Under the pieces are notes generated by a model. It searched no databases, was not told where the DNA came from, and worked only from the letters and a program-made list of their open reading frames with translations. A program made the position numbers and the translations under genes. From Aeromicrobium wangtongii (GTDB taxonomy: Bacteria > Actinomycetota > Actinomycetes > Propionibacteriales > Nocardioidaceae), in NCBI RefSeq assembly GCF_024584515.1, contig NZ_CP102173.1:1798001-1862000 (forward strand): a stretch of DNA of 64,000 nt. Direction: 5' to 3'. This document shows, in pieces, positions 8,966-16,559 of the stretch. Positions within the stretch are counted from its first letter, which is position 1. The number at the start of each line of letters is the position of its first letter.

Positions 8966-8981
8966 CCGAGCGATCGCTCGG
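8966..8981. promoter_or_regulatory. Perfect 16-base palindrome (operator) before acyl-CoA dehydrogenase
   Basis: CCGAGCGATCGCTCGG is a perfect palindrome 18 bases before the acyl-CoA dehydrogenase start. Sequences of the CGAGCGNNCGCTCG type are typical TetR-family operators. It differs from the palindrome near the XRE-TetR gene, so a second repressor encoded elsewhere is likely. Confidence 0.55.
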
Positions 8982-9011
8982 GTTTGGTTCTCACCCTGCC
9001 TGAGTGGTCGG

Positions 9012-9218
9012 TCATCCGCAAGGGACGGGCCCTGGCGGCTGGTCCGCGGCCGTCGGCCCTGACACCGGCAGCGCGGACGAGGCCAGCATCGCGACCTCTT
9101 CGCGTCGGAGGCCGGGCACCCGCCGCGTGCCGGCGTCGGGGATGCCCGCGTCCTGTGGCGTGACGAGCCCTCGGCGGGCCCGCAGGTACTCGCCCAAGGG
9201 GTTCGTCGTGGGGTCCAT
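9012..9218 (-). pseudogene. Truncated MmyB-like XRE regulator (N-terminus only)
   Basis: The frame starts MDPTTNPLGEYLRARRG and continues to TRRVPGLRREEVAMLA, which is the unmistakable first part of the MmyB-like HTH family (normally about 270-300 residues, continuing GISADYYLRLEQGR). Here the match stops after VAMLA at about residue 47 and the frame ends 22 residues later at a TGA. No C-terminal ligand domain follows, because the acyl-CoA dehydrogenase promoter begins immediately. In other actinobacteria this regulator often sits divergently beside an SDR gene, as here. I call it a deletion remnant; it is very unlikely to work as a full regulator. Confidence 0.7.
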
Positions 9219-9247
9219 GGGCCCACCGTAGAACGTTCGAGGCCATG

Positions 9248-9314
9248 TGAGGAGGTCCTGTCGGGGCCAGGACCGCCAGGGCGCTGGTTGCTCCTGCACC
9301 ACGTGCCTAGCGTC
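9248..9314 (+). repeat. Duplicated upstream block, copy 1 (before SDR)
   Basis: This 67-base block begins TGAGGAGGTCCTGTCGG and ends GTGCCTAGCGTC, and it is closely matched by 10064-10131. Shared segments include CAGGGC, CTGGT, GCTCC, GCACC and CGTGCCTA. It ends 35 bases before the SDR start. Being repeated in front of two different genes, it most likely holds a promoter and a regulator site shared by the SDR and the MMPL exporter. Confidence 0.65.
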
Positions 9315-9348
9315 GTGTGTCCACGCGGCACTACCGAGAGGAACTTTC

Positions 9349-10032
9349 ATGACCGTCACGCTGATCACCGGGGCCAACAAGGGCATCGGGCTGGAGACTG
9401 CGCGCCAGCTCGCGGCACTGGGGCACACCGTCTACGTCGGCGCACGCGACACCGAACGGGGGGAGAAGGCGGCCGCAGACATCGGGGCGCGGTTCGTGCA
9501 GCTCGACGTCACGGACGATGCGTCCGTCGCCGCCGCTGTGTCGAGGATCGAGGCGGAGGAGGGCCGGCTGGACGTCCTCGTCAACAATGCGGGGATCATC
9601 GGCACCGAGGTCGACGGCCCGACCGCACTGCGGGTGTTCGACACCAACGTCGTGGGCATCGTGCGCGTGACCGAAGCGGCCCTGCCGCTGCTGCGGGCGT
9701 CCGACCATGCCGTGGTCGTGATCGTGTCCAGCAGCATGGGGTCGTTCTGGGCCGTCACCAACCCGGACCGCCCGGAGTACTCCGTCGATTCCCCGCTGTA
9801 TGCCGCGTCGAAATCGGCCGCGACCATGCTGACCGTGCAGTACGCCAAGTCCGAGCCGACGATCAAGTTCAACGCCCTGGAGCCCGGCTACACCGATACC
9901 GACCTGACCGCCGCGATGGGAGGCGGACGCCCCGTCGAGGTGAGCGCCAGGACCGTCGTCGAGCTGGCCACGATCGGCGCCGACGGACCGACCGGCACGC
10001 TTCGTGACGAGACCGGCATCCTGCCCTGGTGA
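9349..10032 (+). CDS. Short-chain dehydrogenase/reductase
   Basis: A 227-residue classical SDR with the cofactor motif TGANKGIG (residues 7-14), the NNAG motif, a catalytic serine in VSSSMG and the YAASK pair (Tyr151, Lys155). It reduces or oxidises a carbonyl or alcohol with NAD(P); the Arg in GARDTERG suggests NADP. GAGAGGAAC precedes the ATG. The gene is divergent from an MmyB-like regulator remnant, an arrangement common in actinobacteria in which the regulator controls the SDR. Loss of that regulator may have altered its expression. The substrate is unknown. Confidence 0.85.
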   Translation: MTVTLITGANKGIGLETARQLAALGHTVYVGARDTERGEKAAADIGARFVQLDVTDDASVAAAVSRIEAEEGRLDVLVNNAGIIGTEVDGPTALRVFDTNVVGIVRVTEAALPLLRASDHAVVVIVSSSMGSFWAVTNPDRPEYSVDSPLYAASKSAATMLTVQYAKSEPTIKFNALEPGYTDTDLTAAMGGGRPVEVSARTVVELATIGADGPTGTLRDETGILPW

Positions 10033-10063
10033 GCCGTTCAGCGTGCCAGTACCCGGGACGTCC

Positions 10064-10131
10064 TGAGGAGGTCCTGTCGGACCCCCGGCTCGACAGGGCA
10101 CTGGTCGCTCCCGCACCCCGTGCCTAACGTC
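10064..10131 (+). repeat. Duplicated upstream block, copy 2 (before MMPL exporter)
   Basis: This is the second copy of the 9248-9314 block, with one base inserted and scattered substitutions (start TGAGGAGGTCCTGTCGG, end GTGCCTAACGTC). It lies 57 bases before a short leader frame and 86 bases before the MMPL gene. The similarity continues weakly to the next start codon: both copies are followed by ATGACCGT. Confidence 0.65.
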
Positions 10132-10187
10132 ATGAGGTGCCGGGGTCGTGAGATCTCGCGTCGTTCTCCTGCTTCCCGGAGGCTCCC

Positions 10188-10220
10188 ATGACCGTTGTCC
10201 GACCGATCGGCGCACGATGA
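10188..10220 (+). CDS. 10-residue leader peptide coupled to MMPL gene
   Basis: The frame encodes MTVVRPIGAR and has a strong ribosome binding site (GGAGG, 5 bases before the ATG). Its stop overlaps the MMPL start in an ATGA junction, so translation of the transporter is probably coupled to it. It may be a real regulatory leader, or a relic of the duplicated SDR start (the SDR begins MTVTLITG). No membership of a family can be claimed. Confidence 0.4.
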   Translation: MTVVRPIGAR

Positions 10221-12307
10221 CTCGTCCACCCGGTGCAGTGCTGCATCACATCGTCGACCACCCCCGCCGCGCCCTCGTCGTCCTGTTCGTGTTCGTGGTG
10301 GCGGCCGCTGCCATCGGCGGACCGGTCGCAGGAGCGCTCAGCTCCTCGGGAGGGTTCGCGCCCACCGACGCCGACTCCGTGCGGGCCACGCAACGTCTGG
10401 AGTCGGCGACAGGTCGCGCCCCCGCACCCGGCCTCGCCGTCCTCGTCGACGGTGCTGATGAGGGTCAGGTCGAGGACGTCAGCAGCCGCCTTGCAGATCT
10501 TGACGGCGTCGCCGAGGTGACCCCGGGCGGCGCCGCGAGGGACGGCTCCAGCCGGCTGGTCCTGGGCACGCTCGCGGCCGGAGCCGCGGACGAGGACGTG
10601 GCCAGGGAGGTGCTCGACGAGTTCGCGGACGACGAGGGGGTCACGGTCGGGGGGCGGGCGGTGGCAAATCTGCAGATCACCGAGTCCGTCGGCAAGGACC
10701 TGGGACGCGCCGAGCTGCTCGCCATGCCCCTGCTCGTGGTGCTGTCGTTGATCCTGTTCGGCGGACGCGCCGCACTGATCCCCGTAGTCGTGGGCACGAC
10801 GACGGTGCTCGGCACGTTCCTGGCGCTCGCCGGTGTCAATCAGCTCTATGGCTTGAGCGTCTTCGCCCTCAACCTGGTCATCGGGCTCGGGCTGGGCCTC
10901 GCGATCGACTACACGCTGTTCCTCCTCGCCCGCTACCGCGAGGAGCTCGCCCTGCAGGGCCCGACGGTCGGGGCGATCCTTGTGACGATGCGGGTCGCCG
11001 GACGTACCGTCGCCTTCTCCGCAGCCACGGTCGCCACGGCTCTCGCGACGCTGACGGTGTTCCCGATGAACTTCCTCAAGTCGATGGGCATCGCCGGGGC
11101 GATCGTGGCGCTCGTCGCCGCCACGGCCTCGCTGCTCGTCACGCCGGTGTTCTTCAGCCTGATGGGAGCCCACCTGGCTCGGCGCTCACGGGGCGCCGCA
11201 GCGGCGGAGGGACGCTGGTACCGGTTCTCGCACGCCGTCATGCGGCGTCCTGGGCGCATCGCCGCAGCCACCGCCGTCGTGATGCTGGTGCTGGCCGCCC
11301 CCAGCCTGCGCGCCGAGTGGACACCGATCGACGAGACCGTCGTCCCGACCGACCAGAGCGCGCGAGTGGTGTCCGAGCGCCTCGGTGCGGAGTACGCGGA
11401 CACCGGCACGACGCCCATCACGGTCGCGATCAGGGCCGACGGGCAACCCCAGGTGGCCCAGTACGCGAGCGCGGCCGCGGCCGTGCGCGGCGTCCAGGGT
11501 GTCGGCGAGCCGCTCCTGCTCGGGGACGGCACGTGGCAGGTGGACCTCCCGGTCGAGGGCCGACCTGCGGGGCCTGACGCCCAACGAGCGGTCGCCGACC
11601 TGCGCGCTCTCCAGGTCGACGGCGTCGACGCGCTGGTCACCGGGCCGGCCGCGGCCTTCGTCGACCAGCAGTCCGCCATCGGCGACACCCTGCCGCTGGC
11701 AGGTGGCCTCATGGTGCTGCTGACCCTCATCGTGCTGTGGCTGATGACCGGCTCGGTCGTCCTGCCGGTCAAGGCCGTCATCATGAACACCCTGACCGTC
11801 GGCGTGGCGCTCGGCGCGCTGACGTTCGTCTACCAGGACGGCCGCTTGACCGGCCTGCTCAACTACACCCCCAACGGCGGTGTCGAGCCGACCGACTTCC
11901 TCGTGGCCGCCGCCCTGGTGTTCGCGCTCTCGACCGACTACGGCGTGTTCCTGCTGGGCCGCATCAAGGAGGAGCGGGAGACCGGTCTGTCCGAGACCGA
12001 GGCGGTCGCGACCGGGCTGGCCAGGACCGGCGCCGTCGTCACTGCCGCCGCGTTGCTCCTCGCGGTGGCCATCGGCGCGTTCAGCACCAGCTCCATCTCC
12101 TTCATCCAGCAGATCGGCGTCGCCACCGCGGTCGGCGTCCTGGTGGACGCGTTCATCGTCCGATCGCTGCTCGTGCCGTCGTTGATGGGTCTGCTCGGAG
12201 CCTGGAACTGGTGGTCTCCGGCGTGGCTCCGCCGGATCCACGACCGCATCACGGGCCGCCAGGACGCACTCCCGGCCCGTCCGACTGAAGAAGGTGTCTC
12301 CTCATGA
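10217..12307 (+). CDS. MMPL-family (RND superfamily) membrane exporter
   Basis: A 696-residue membrane protein with two repeats of one TM helix, an extracellular domain and then a cluster of TM helices. The first extracellular part is roughly residues 37-170 and the second about 360-470. Typical motifs include GLGLAIDYTLFLLARYREE in the first half and FALSTDYGVFLLGRIKEE in the second, whose Asp-Tyr residues carry the proton relay in RND/MMPL transporters. It probably exports a lipid, siderophore or toxic compound. I chose ATG 10217 because it overlaps the leader peptide stop (ATGA); longer frames upstream lack a matching N-terminus. It shares a duplicated upstream block with the SDR. Confidence 0.85.
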   Translation: MTRPPGAVLHHIVDHPRRALVVLFVFVVAAAAIGGPVAGALSSSGGFAPTDADSVRATQRLESATGRAPAPGLAVLVDGADEGQVEDVSSRLADLDGVAEVTPGGAARDGSSRLVLGTLAAGAADEDVAREVLDEFADDEGVTVGGRAVANLQITESVGKDLGRAELLAMPLLVVLSLILFGGRAALIPVVVGTTTVLGTFLALAGVNQLYGLSVFALNLVIGLGLGLAIDYTLFLLARYREELALQGPTVGAILVTMRVAGRTVAFSAATVATALATLTVFPMNFLKSMGIAGAIVALVAATASLLVTPVFFSLMGAHLARRSRGAAAAEGRWYRFSHAVMRRPGRIAAATAVVMLVLAAPSLRAEWTPIDETVVPTDQSARVVSERLGAEYADTGTTPITVAIRADGQPQVAQYASAAAAVRGVQGVGEPLLLGDGTWQVDLPVEGRPAGPDAQRAVADLRALQVDGVDALVTGPAAAFVDQQSAIGDTLPLAGGLMVLLTLIVLWLMTGSVVLPVKAVIMNTLTVGVALGALTFVYQDGRLTGLLNYTPNGGVEPTDFLVAAALVFALSTDYGVFLLGRIKEERETGLSETEAVATGLARTGAVVTAAALLLAVAIGAFSTSSISFIQQIGVATAVGVLVDAFIVRSLLVPSLMGLLGAWNWWSPAWLRRIHDRITGRQDALPARPTEEGVSS

Positions 12308-12399
12308 GCCAGCCGTCCGACGTGGACGGAGCCACGCGTTCTCGGACCGCACCGCGGCGCGCTTCGTCCCACCCGATAACCTCACCGGTGCCCACTTAA
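12304..12399 (+). CDS. Possible 31-residue ORF overlapping the MMPL stop
   Basis: ATG 12304 overlaps the MMPL stop (ATGA) and opens a frame for MSQPSDVDGATRSRTAPRRA and 11 more residues ending in PVPT. GAAGAAGG lies about 10 bases upstream. It has no recognisable domain and could be a chance frame; only the coupling geometry supports it. Confidence 0.2.
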   Translation: MSQPSDVDGATRSRTAPRRASSHPITSPVPT

Positions 12400-12422
12400 C
12401 CTGTCGAGAGGTTCCTGTACTC

Positions 12423-12842
12423 ATGGAGAATGTGTTCACCGCCGGCGGTCACGACGACCTGTCAGCCGCCCTGGTCGGTGTGGCACTGGCACTGATCGTG
12501 ATCGGCGTCGCCACTGCCCTGTACCTGTTCAACCAGGGCAAGTCGCGCGCCGCGGGCGCGGTCGTCGCGGTCGCGTTCGCCGCCGCAGTGGCGTCGTTCA
12601 TCTGCTCCACCGACGCGGTGCTGGTCGACTCCGATGAGCGGGTCGACGCCTTCGTGACCGAGGTCAACAACACGTACGGCCTGCCCCTGACGCACGCCGA
12701 CGGTGAGGCCGCCTACCGTGCCTACCGGTCCGGCGACGGGACGTTCGAGGTCGACGTCCAGGGCACCGAGTACGTGCTGAAGGTCAAGGACAAGGGCGAC
12801 AAGCTGGTCCTGCTGGTGCTCGGCGGCGAGCCGACCAACTGA
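12423..12842 (+). CDS. Small membrane protein with extracytoplasmic domain
   Basis: A 139-residue protein with two hydrophobic helices (about residues 14-37 and 45-62), followed by a soluble domain containing VDAFVTEVNNTYGLPLTHADGEAAYRAYRSGDGTFEVDVQGTEYVLKVKDKGDK. The soluble part looks like a small beta-rich extracytoplasmic domain. I do not recognise the family. ATG 12423 starts just before the first helix. It follows the MMPL gene by about 115 bases and ends at a strong hairpin terminator, so it may be the last gene of that transcript or have its own promoter. Confidence 0.65.
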   Translation: MENVFTAGGHDDLSAALVGVALALIVIGVATALYLFNQGKSRAAGAVVAVAFAAAVASFICSTDAVLVDSDERVDAFVTEVNNTYGLPLTHADGEAAYRAYRSGDGTFEVDVQGTEYVLKVKDKGDKLVLLVLGGEPTN

Positions 12843-12863
12843 GCTCGGTCACAACTGCTGCTG

Positions 12864-12895
12864 CGAGGGCGGGATCCCACGGGATCCCGCCCTCG
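12864..12895 (+). terminator. Strong hairpin terminator after small membrane protein
   Basis: GAGGGCGGGATCCC and GGGATCCCGCCCTC form a perfect 14-base inverted repeat (15 with the outer C-G pair) separated by two bases, 22 bases after the stop. There is no long U tract, as is usual in high-GC actinobacteria. Confidence 0.75.
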
Positions 12896-13026
12896 TGCTG
12901 TCTCACAGTCCCCGAGAGGTTCGTGCACCGGGCTCGTGCGCCCTTGACGGGCGTGTCACCGGGACAGGAGAACCCTGATCGTGGATCATGGTGCGTCGGC
13001 CGGGGACGTGACCTGCAGGGGGAAGC

Positions 13027-14859
13027 TTGAGTCAGGGCTCGGGATCACGCACGCCGCGTGTCCTTCGGCTGCGTCCGCTCGTGCGACGGGCCGGACTGCC
13101 GGGCATCATCACCGGGGCGGTCTCCCTCCTGCTGATCATCGCGATGGTCGTTCTGATCGGGCGCGTCCTGCAGCCGCAGCTCGACGACCTGCGCACCGGC
13201 CAACGCGCCATGCGAGATGCGCACGACGCCATGCTCGACCAGGAGACGGGCGTGCGGGGGTACCTCGCCAGCGGCAACGTCGACCTCCTTGCGCCCTACA
13301 CATCGGGCTTTCGGCGTAGCGCCGAGCTCGAGAAGGTGCTGGTGGCGTCCCTGAGCGAGCGACCCGATCTCGTCGATCGAGCCATGGATGTCATCACGGC
13401 TCAACACGCGTGGCAGAGCAGGTGGGCCGTTCCCGCGGTGGATCCGGGGAGCGGGGCCGTGGCCGGCCGGGGCGACGGACGACTGGGCGCCGCCGAGCTC
13501 TCGGACTACCTCCAACAGGGCAAGGAGCTGTTCGACGACTACCGTGCGGCCGACGTGGGGCTGCAGACCGCGGTCCGGGCGGACGTCGCGCGGGTGGAGC
13601 GCCGGATCGCCACGACCCTTCTGGCCGCCGGCGGCGTCCTGATGCTGCTCGGCGTCGTGTCGCTGGGCATGCTGGTCCGCCTGAGCCGCCGGCTGCAGCG
13701 CCTGGTCGTGGCGCCGGTGCTGGAGATGACCGAGGACGTCGACCGCGTGCGGCAGGGCCACCTCGACATCGAGGGGAGGTCCGTCCCGGAGGTCTTCGAG
13801 CTGGCGGGGCTGGCGGCGGGCGTCTCGGCGATGACCCATTCGCTCGCGGAGCGACACGCAGCGGCCGAGGCGCGCGAGCAGGAGCTGCGTGTCCGCAGCA
13901 CACGGCTGGAGCACGTCCTCGAGCTCAGTCGCGACCTCACCGAGTCGCTCAGCCTGCGGTACACCACGATGCGGCTGGTCAAGTCGGTCTGCGAGCTGAC
14001 GAAGGCCGACCAGGCCGAGCTGTGGCTGCGCGGCCAGGACGTCGAGGAGCTCGTGCTGATCGCTCGCTCCCACGAGGACGCTCCCGTGGAGGGCACGTCC
14101 CGGCGCGCGGGCCCCGCCGCCATCGAGATCGGCGTCGGAGCCATCGGCCGGGCCGCCCGGTACGGACGGGCGCTGCCGCTGGACGAGTCGGCGAACGCCG
14201 TGGACGACCAGACCAGGGAAGTCGCCATCCCGATGGTCGTCGGCGCCCGGGTGGTCGCAGTCATCGCGATCCGCTCGGCCTCCGGCCCCCTGGACCTGTC
14301 GCTGATCGACGGCCTGCTGCTGCAGGGCGCCTCGGCCATCCAGGCCGCGCAGCTGCATGCCGAGGTCGAGGAGATCTCGCACAAGGACGCGCTGACCGGC
14401 CTGGCCAACCGGCGACGGTTCGACACCGACCTGGCCGCCGAGGTGGAACGCGCGCACCGCTACGACCGGCCGCTCGTGCTGATCATGCTGGATCTTGACC
14501 ATTTCAAACGCATCAACGACGTCTACGGCCACCAGCGCGGTGACGAGGTGCTGCAGGACGTCGCCGCGGTGCTGACGAGCGATCTGCGCGACATCGACAC
14601 CGCCTACCGCTACGGCGGCGAGGAGCTCTGCGTGCTGATGCCCGAGTCCACCGCCGAACAGGGCGCGAAGGCCGCCGAACGCATCCGGGAGCGCATCGCG
14701 GGGCGATTCACCTGGGCGACGATGTCGCCGGTCACCATCTCGGCCGGCGTGGCGCAGCTGGGCACCGACAGCACGCCCGCCACCCTCGTCGGTGTGGCCG
14801 ACCAGGCGCTCTACGCCGCCAAGCGCGGCGGTCGGGACCGGGTCGTCATCGCGGAGTGA
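13027..14859 (+). CDS. Membrane-bound diguanylate cyclase (CHASE3-like, HAMP, GAF, GGDEF)
   Basis: A 610-residue protein that makes c-di-GMP. TM helices at about residues 25-48 and 198-220 flank an extracellular segment with the CHASE3-like motif LDQETGVRGYLASG. A HAMP-like linker, a GAF domain (about 300-445) and a C-terminal GGDEF domain follow. The GGDEF domain keeps the active site as GGEEL and an inhibitory I-site RDID exactly five residues before it, plus DALTGLANRR and DLDHFKRINDVYGHQRGDEVL. So it should be active and product-inhibited. The start is TTG 13027, with AGGGGGA about 6 bases upstream; the frame closes just before it. A strong hairpin follows the stop. Confidence 0.88.
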   Translation: MSQGSGSRTPRVLRLRPLVRRAGLPGIITGAVSLLLIIAMVVLIGRVLQPQLDDLRTGQRAMRDAHDAMLDQETGVRGYLASGNVDLLAPYTSGFRRSAELEKVLVASLSERPDLVDRAMDVITAQHAWQSRWAVPAVDPGSGAVAGRGDGRLGAAELSDYLQQGKELFDDYRAADVGLQTAVRADVARVERRIATTLLAAGGVLMLLGVVSLGMLVRLSRRLQRLVVAPVLEMTEDVDRVRQGHLDIEGRSVPEVFELAGLAAGVSAMTHSLAERHAAAEAREQELRVRSTRLEHVLELSRDLTESLSLRYTTMRLVKSVCELTKADQAELWLRGQDVEELVLIARSHEDAPVEGTSRRAGPAAIEIGVGAIGRAARYGRALPLDESANAVDDQTREVAIPMVVGARVVAVIAIRSASGPLDLSLIDGLLLQGASAIQAAQLHAEVEEISHKDALTGLANRRRFDTDLAAEVERAHRYDRPLVLIMLDLDHFKRINDVYGHQRGDEVLQDVAAVLTSDLRDIDTAYRYGGEELCVLMPESTAEQGAKAAERIRERIAGRFTWATMSPVTISAGVAQLGTDSTPATLVGVADQALYAAKRGGRDRVVIAE

Positions 14860-14895
14860 GGGCCCCGCTCAGCCACGGGTGGCTGAGCGGGGCCC
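14860..14895 (+). terminator. Hairpin terminator between convergent genes
   Basis: GGGCCCCGCTCAGCCAC and GTGGCTGAGCGGGGCCC form a perfect 17-base inverted repeat directly after the diguanylate cyclase stop and before the stop of the opposing SGNH hydrolase. Being symmetrical, it can end transcription from both sides. Confidence 0.75.
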
Positions 14896-14918
14896 ATGTC
14901 TGCATGATGCGCGCTGGA

Positions 14919-16073
14919 TCAGCGCGAGCAGCGCGGCCGACTGATCTTGATGGTGTAGGTGGCGGTCGTGTCGGGCAGCGTGATCTTGGCCCGCGCGGTC
15001 AGCTTGCCCGAGTGCTTCTTGAGCGCCTTGCGCGAGGTGAATCGCACGAACGGGGCCGAGCTGTCGCGGCCCAGGAACTTGTTGCCGACCTTGAAGTCGG
15101 TCCGCACGACCGGGCCGCCCTTGGTCAGCACGCGCAGCCGCACCTTCGAGCCGCGGCACACGGCCTCACCACGCACGTCCTTGACGATGCGGGTGTTGCG
15201 CTCGGCTGCGGCCCGGCGCGCTGCCGCGGTGACGGTGGGGGCCACGGCCTGCATGCCCAACGCGGTGGGGTGGAACGGGATCGCGCCGTCAGCGCTGGCC
15301 GGCACGAGGCCCTCGATCCAGCGCTGGCCGGGAGCCGCGCACGCGGTGTGGTCCATGCTGCCGGGCGTCGCGCGCAGATCGGCGAAAGTGGCACCGGCCG
15401 CACGCGCCGAGTCGCGCAGGACATTGCTCATGTGGTCGACGAGGCCCTGGATGTAGTCGGCGTCGGATGACGTCAGGGGCTGGACCAGCGGGCAGCCGGC
15501 CGGCGGGATGTACAGGCCGTAGCCGACCACGACGACCGCGGCGCGGGGCGCCTTCTTCTTGATCGCGGCGAGGGCCGTGGCGAGCTCGGCGCGGGTCGCC
15601 TCGATCTTGTTGTGGACGGTCTGGCCGTCCCGCTCCTTGCACCCGGGGGCGACCACGCTGATGCACCCGCTGACGGTGCTGACGATGCCGACGTCGTTCG
15701 CGCCGATGGGTCCGACGGTCACCAGCGTCGTGTTCTTGTCGACCGCGTCGATCTGCGGCGGCTCGGAGCCCTGGGGCGTGGTGATGTTGTCGATCGTCGC
15801 GCTCGAGCAGGTGGCGTCGGTGAACTTGCGGGCACCGATCGCGGCGGCGGTCTGGGTGGCGAAGTTCTTCTCGCTGCGGAAGCAGGGGCTGCCGCCGGGA
15901 CGCTGCGGCAGCAGGATCGGTCCGGCGGCGACCGAGTCACCCATCGCGACGTACCGCTCGCCCCCGGGGCCGTTGTCGTACACGTCGATGGCTGCATTCG
16001 CGGCGGTCGTCGTCATCGTCATCGTCATGGCCAGCGCCGTCACGGCGAGCCCAGCAGTCATCGGTCGTCTCAT
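14919..16073 (-). CDS. Secreted SGNH/GDSL-family hydrolase
   Basis: A 384-residue exported esterase/lipase-like enzyme. It has a signal peptide with an Ala/Met/Thr-rich core ending near TTAANAA, then block I VAMGDSVAAGP with the nucleophilic Ser, block III GPIGANDVG and a C-terminal PFHPTALGMQA containing the catalytic His. A C-terminal extension of about 90 residues (RLRVLTKGGPVVRTDFKVGN to KISRPRCSR) looks like a small beta-rich extracellular domain. Three ATGs are close together; ATG 16073 is best because GGAG lies 6 bases upstream. A perfect 19-base palindrome sits in its promoter region. The substrate is probably a lipid or acetylated sugar. Confidence 0.85.
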   Translation of the reverse strand: MRRPMTAGLAVTALAMTMTMTTTAANAAIDVYDNGPGGERYVAMGDSVAAGPILLPQRPGGSPCFRSEKNFATQTAAAIGARKFTDATCSSATIDNITTPQGSEPPQIDAVDKNTTLVTVGPIGANDVGIVSTVSGCISVVAPGCKERDGQTVHNKIEATRAELATALAAIKKKAPRAAVVVVGYGLYIPPAGCPLVQPLTSSDADYIQGLVDHMSNVLRDSARAAGATFADLRATPGSMDHTACAAPGQRWIEGLVPASADGAIPFHPTALGMQAVAPTVTAAARRAAAERNTRIVKDVRGEAVCRGSKVRLRVLTKGGPVVRTDFKVGNKFLGRDSSAPFVRFTSRKALKKHSGKLTARAKITLPDTTATYTIKISRPRCSR

Positions 16074-16092
16074 CGTCATCTCCCACATCCGC

Positions 16093-16111
16093 AGGTAACA
16101 CCGTGTTACCT
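16093..16111. promoter_or_regulatory. Perfect 19-base operator AGGTAACAC-C-GTGTTACCT
   Basis: Nine-base arms around a single central C form a perfect palindrome, 20 bases upstream of the SGNH hydrolase start. GTAACAC/GTGTTAC arms are typical of TetR-family operators. No TetR gene is adjacent, so the repressor must be encoded elsewhere. A half DosR-box-like GAAGGGCCC lies just upstream (16130-16138). Confidence 0.6.
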
Positions 16112-16559
16112 CCGGGTATGAAAGTCCACGAAGGGCCCGAAGTCAATGACTCGTAGTGAACCACGTCACATCGTGGTGCGTGGTGTGAGGCTGACGCCGA
16201 GCACCTGACCGATCTCGGCCAGGGTGAACCGCACCAGTTGCACCAGCGCCTGCCCTTCTCGATCACGGGATGAGGCCAGGTCGCGCGTGCCCCACGGGCC
16301 GTTCCTGCTTGGCGGGGCAGCGCTGGGACTGTTCGTCGGACAGCCTCTCTGGGACGAATACCTGCGGCTGTTCGGACTGACCTGACCCGATGAAAACCCC
16401 CGATCCGGGGTGATTCGTCTCATGCCCGCACGGGCCGAACTCCGAAAATCTCCCGCTCATGGGGTGACGGAACACACAGCTCAACGCCGTTTTTGCCTGC
16501 CATCGCAGGCTTCTGGCTTGAGTGACCGCATTAGTGTCGACTAGGTCAGTGTCAACCGA
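16112..16559. other. Long intergenic region before the M23 peptidase
   Basis: No convincing gene lies here on either strand; the open frames are short and lack family features. It contains a small perfect hairpin GCCTGC-CATC-GCAGGC at 16495-16510 that follows a TTTTT run, and a GC-rich stretch with GGGGTGATTCG at about 16408. The length suggests a long 5' untranslated leader for the peptidase gene, possibly with an attenuator, but I cannot assign a known riboswitch. Confidence 0.35.

Noticed and set aside
16166..16423. 85-codon minus-strand frame in the long intergenic region
   Set aside because: No ribosome binding site, no family features and unusual composition; considered a chance frame.
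16330..16480. Possible c-di-AMP (ydaO-type) riboswitch before the M23 peptidase
   Set aside because: GGGGTGATTCG and GGCCGAACTCCG resemble conserved pieces, and cell-wall peptidases are typical targets, but the GACAGCTAAC segment and the expected pairing are not present. A covariance-model search would settle it.
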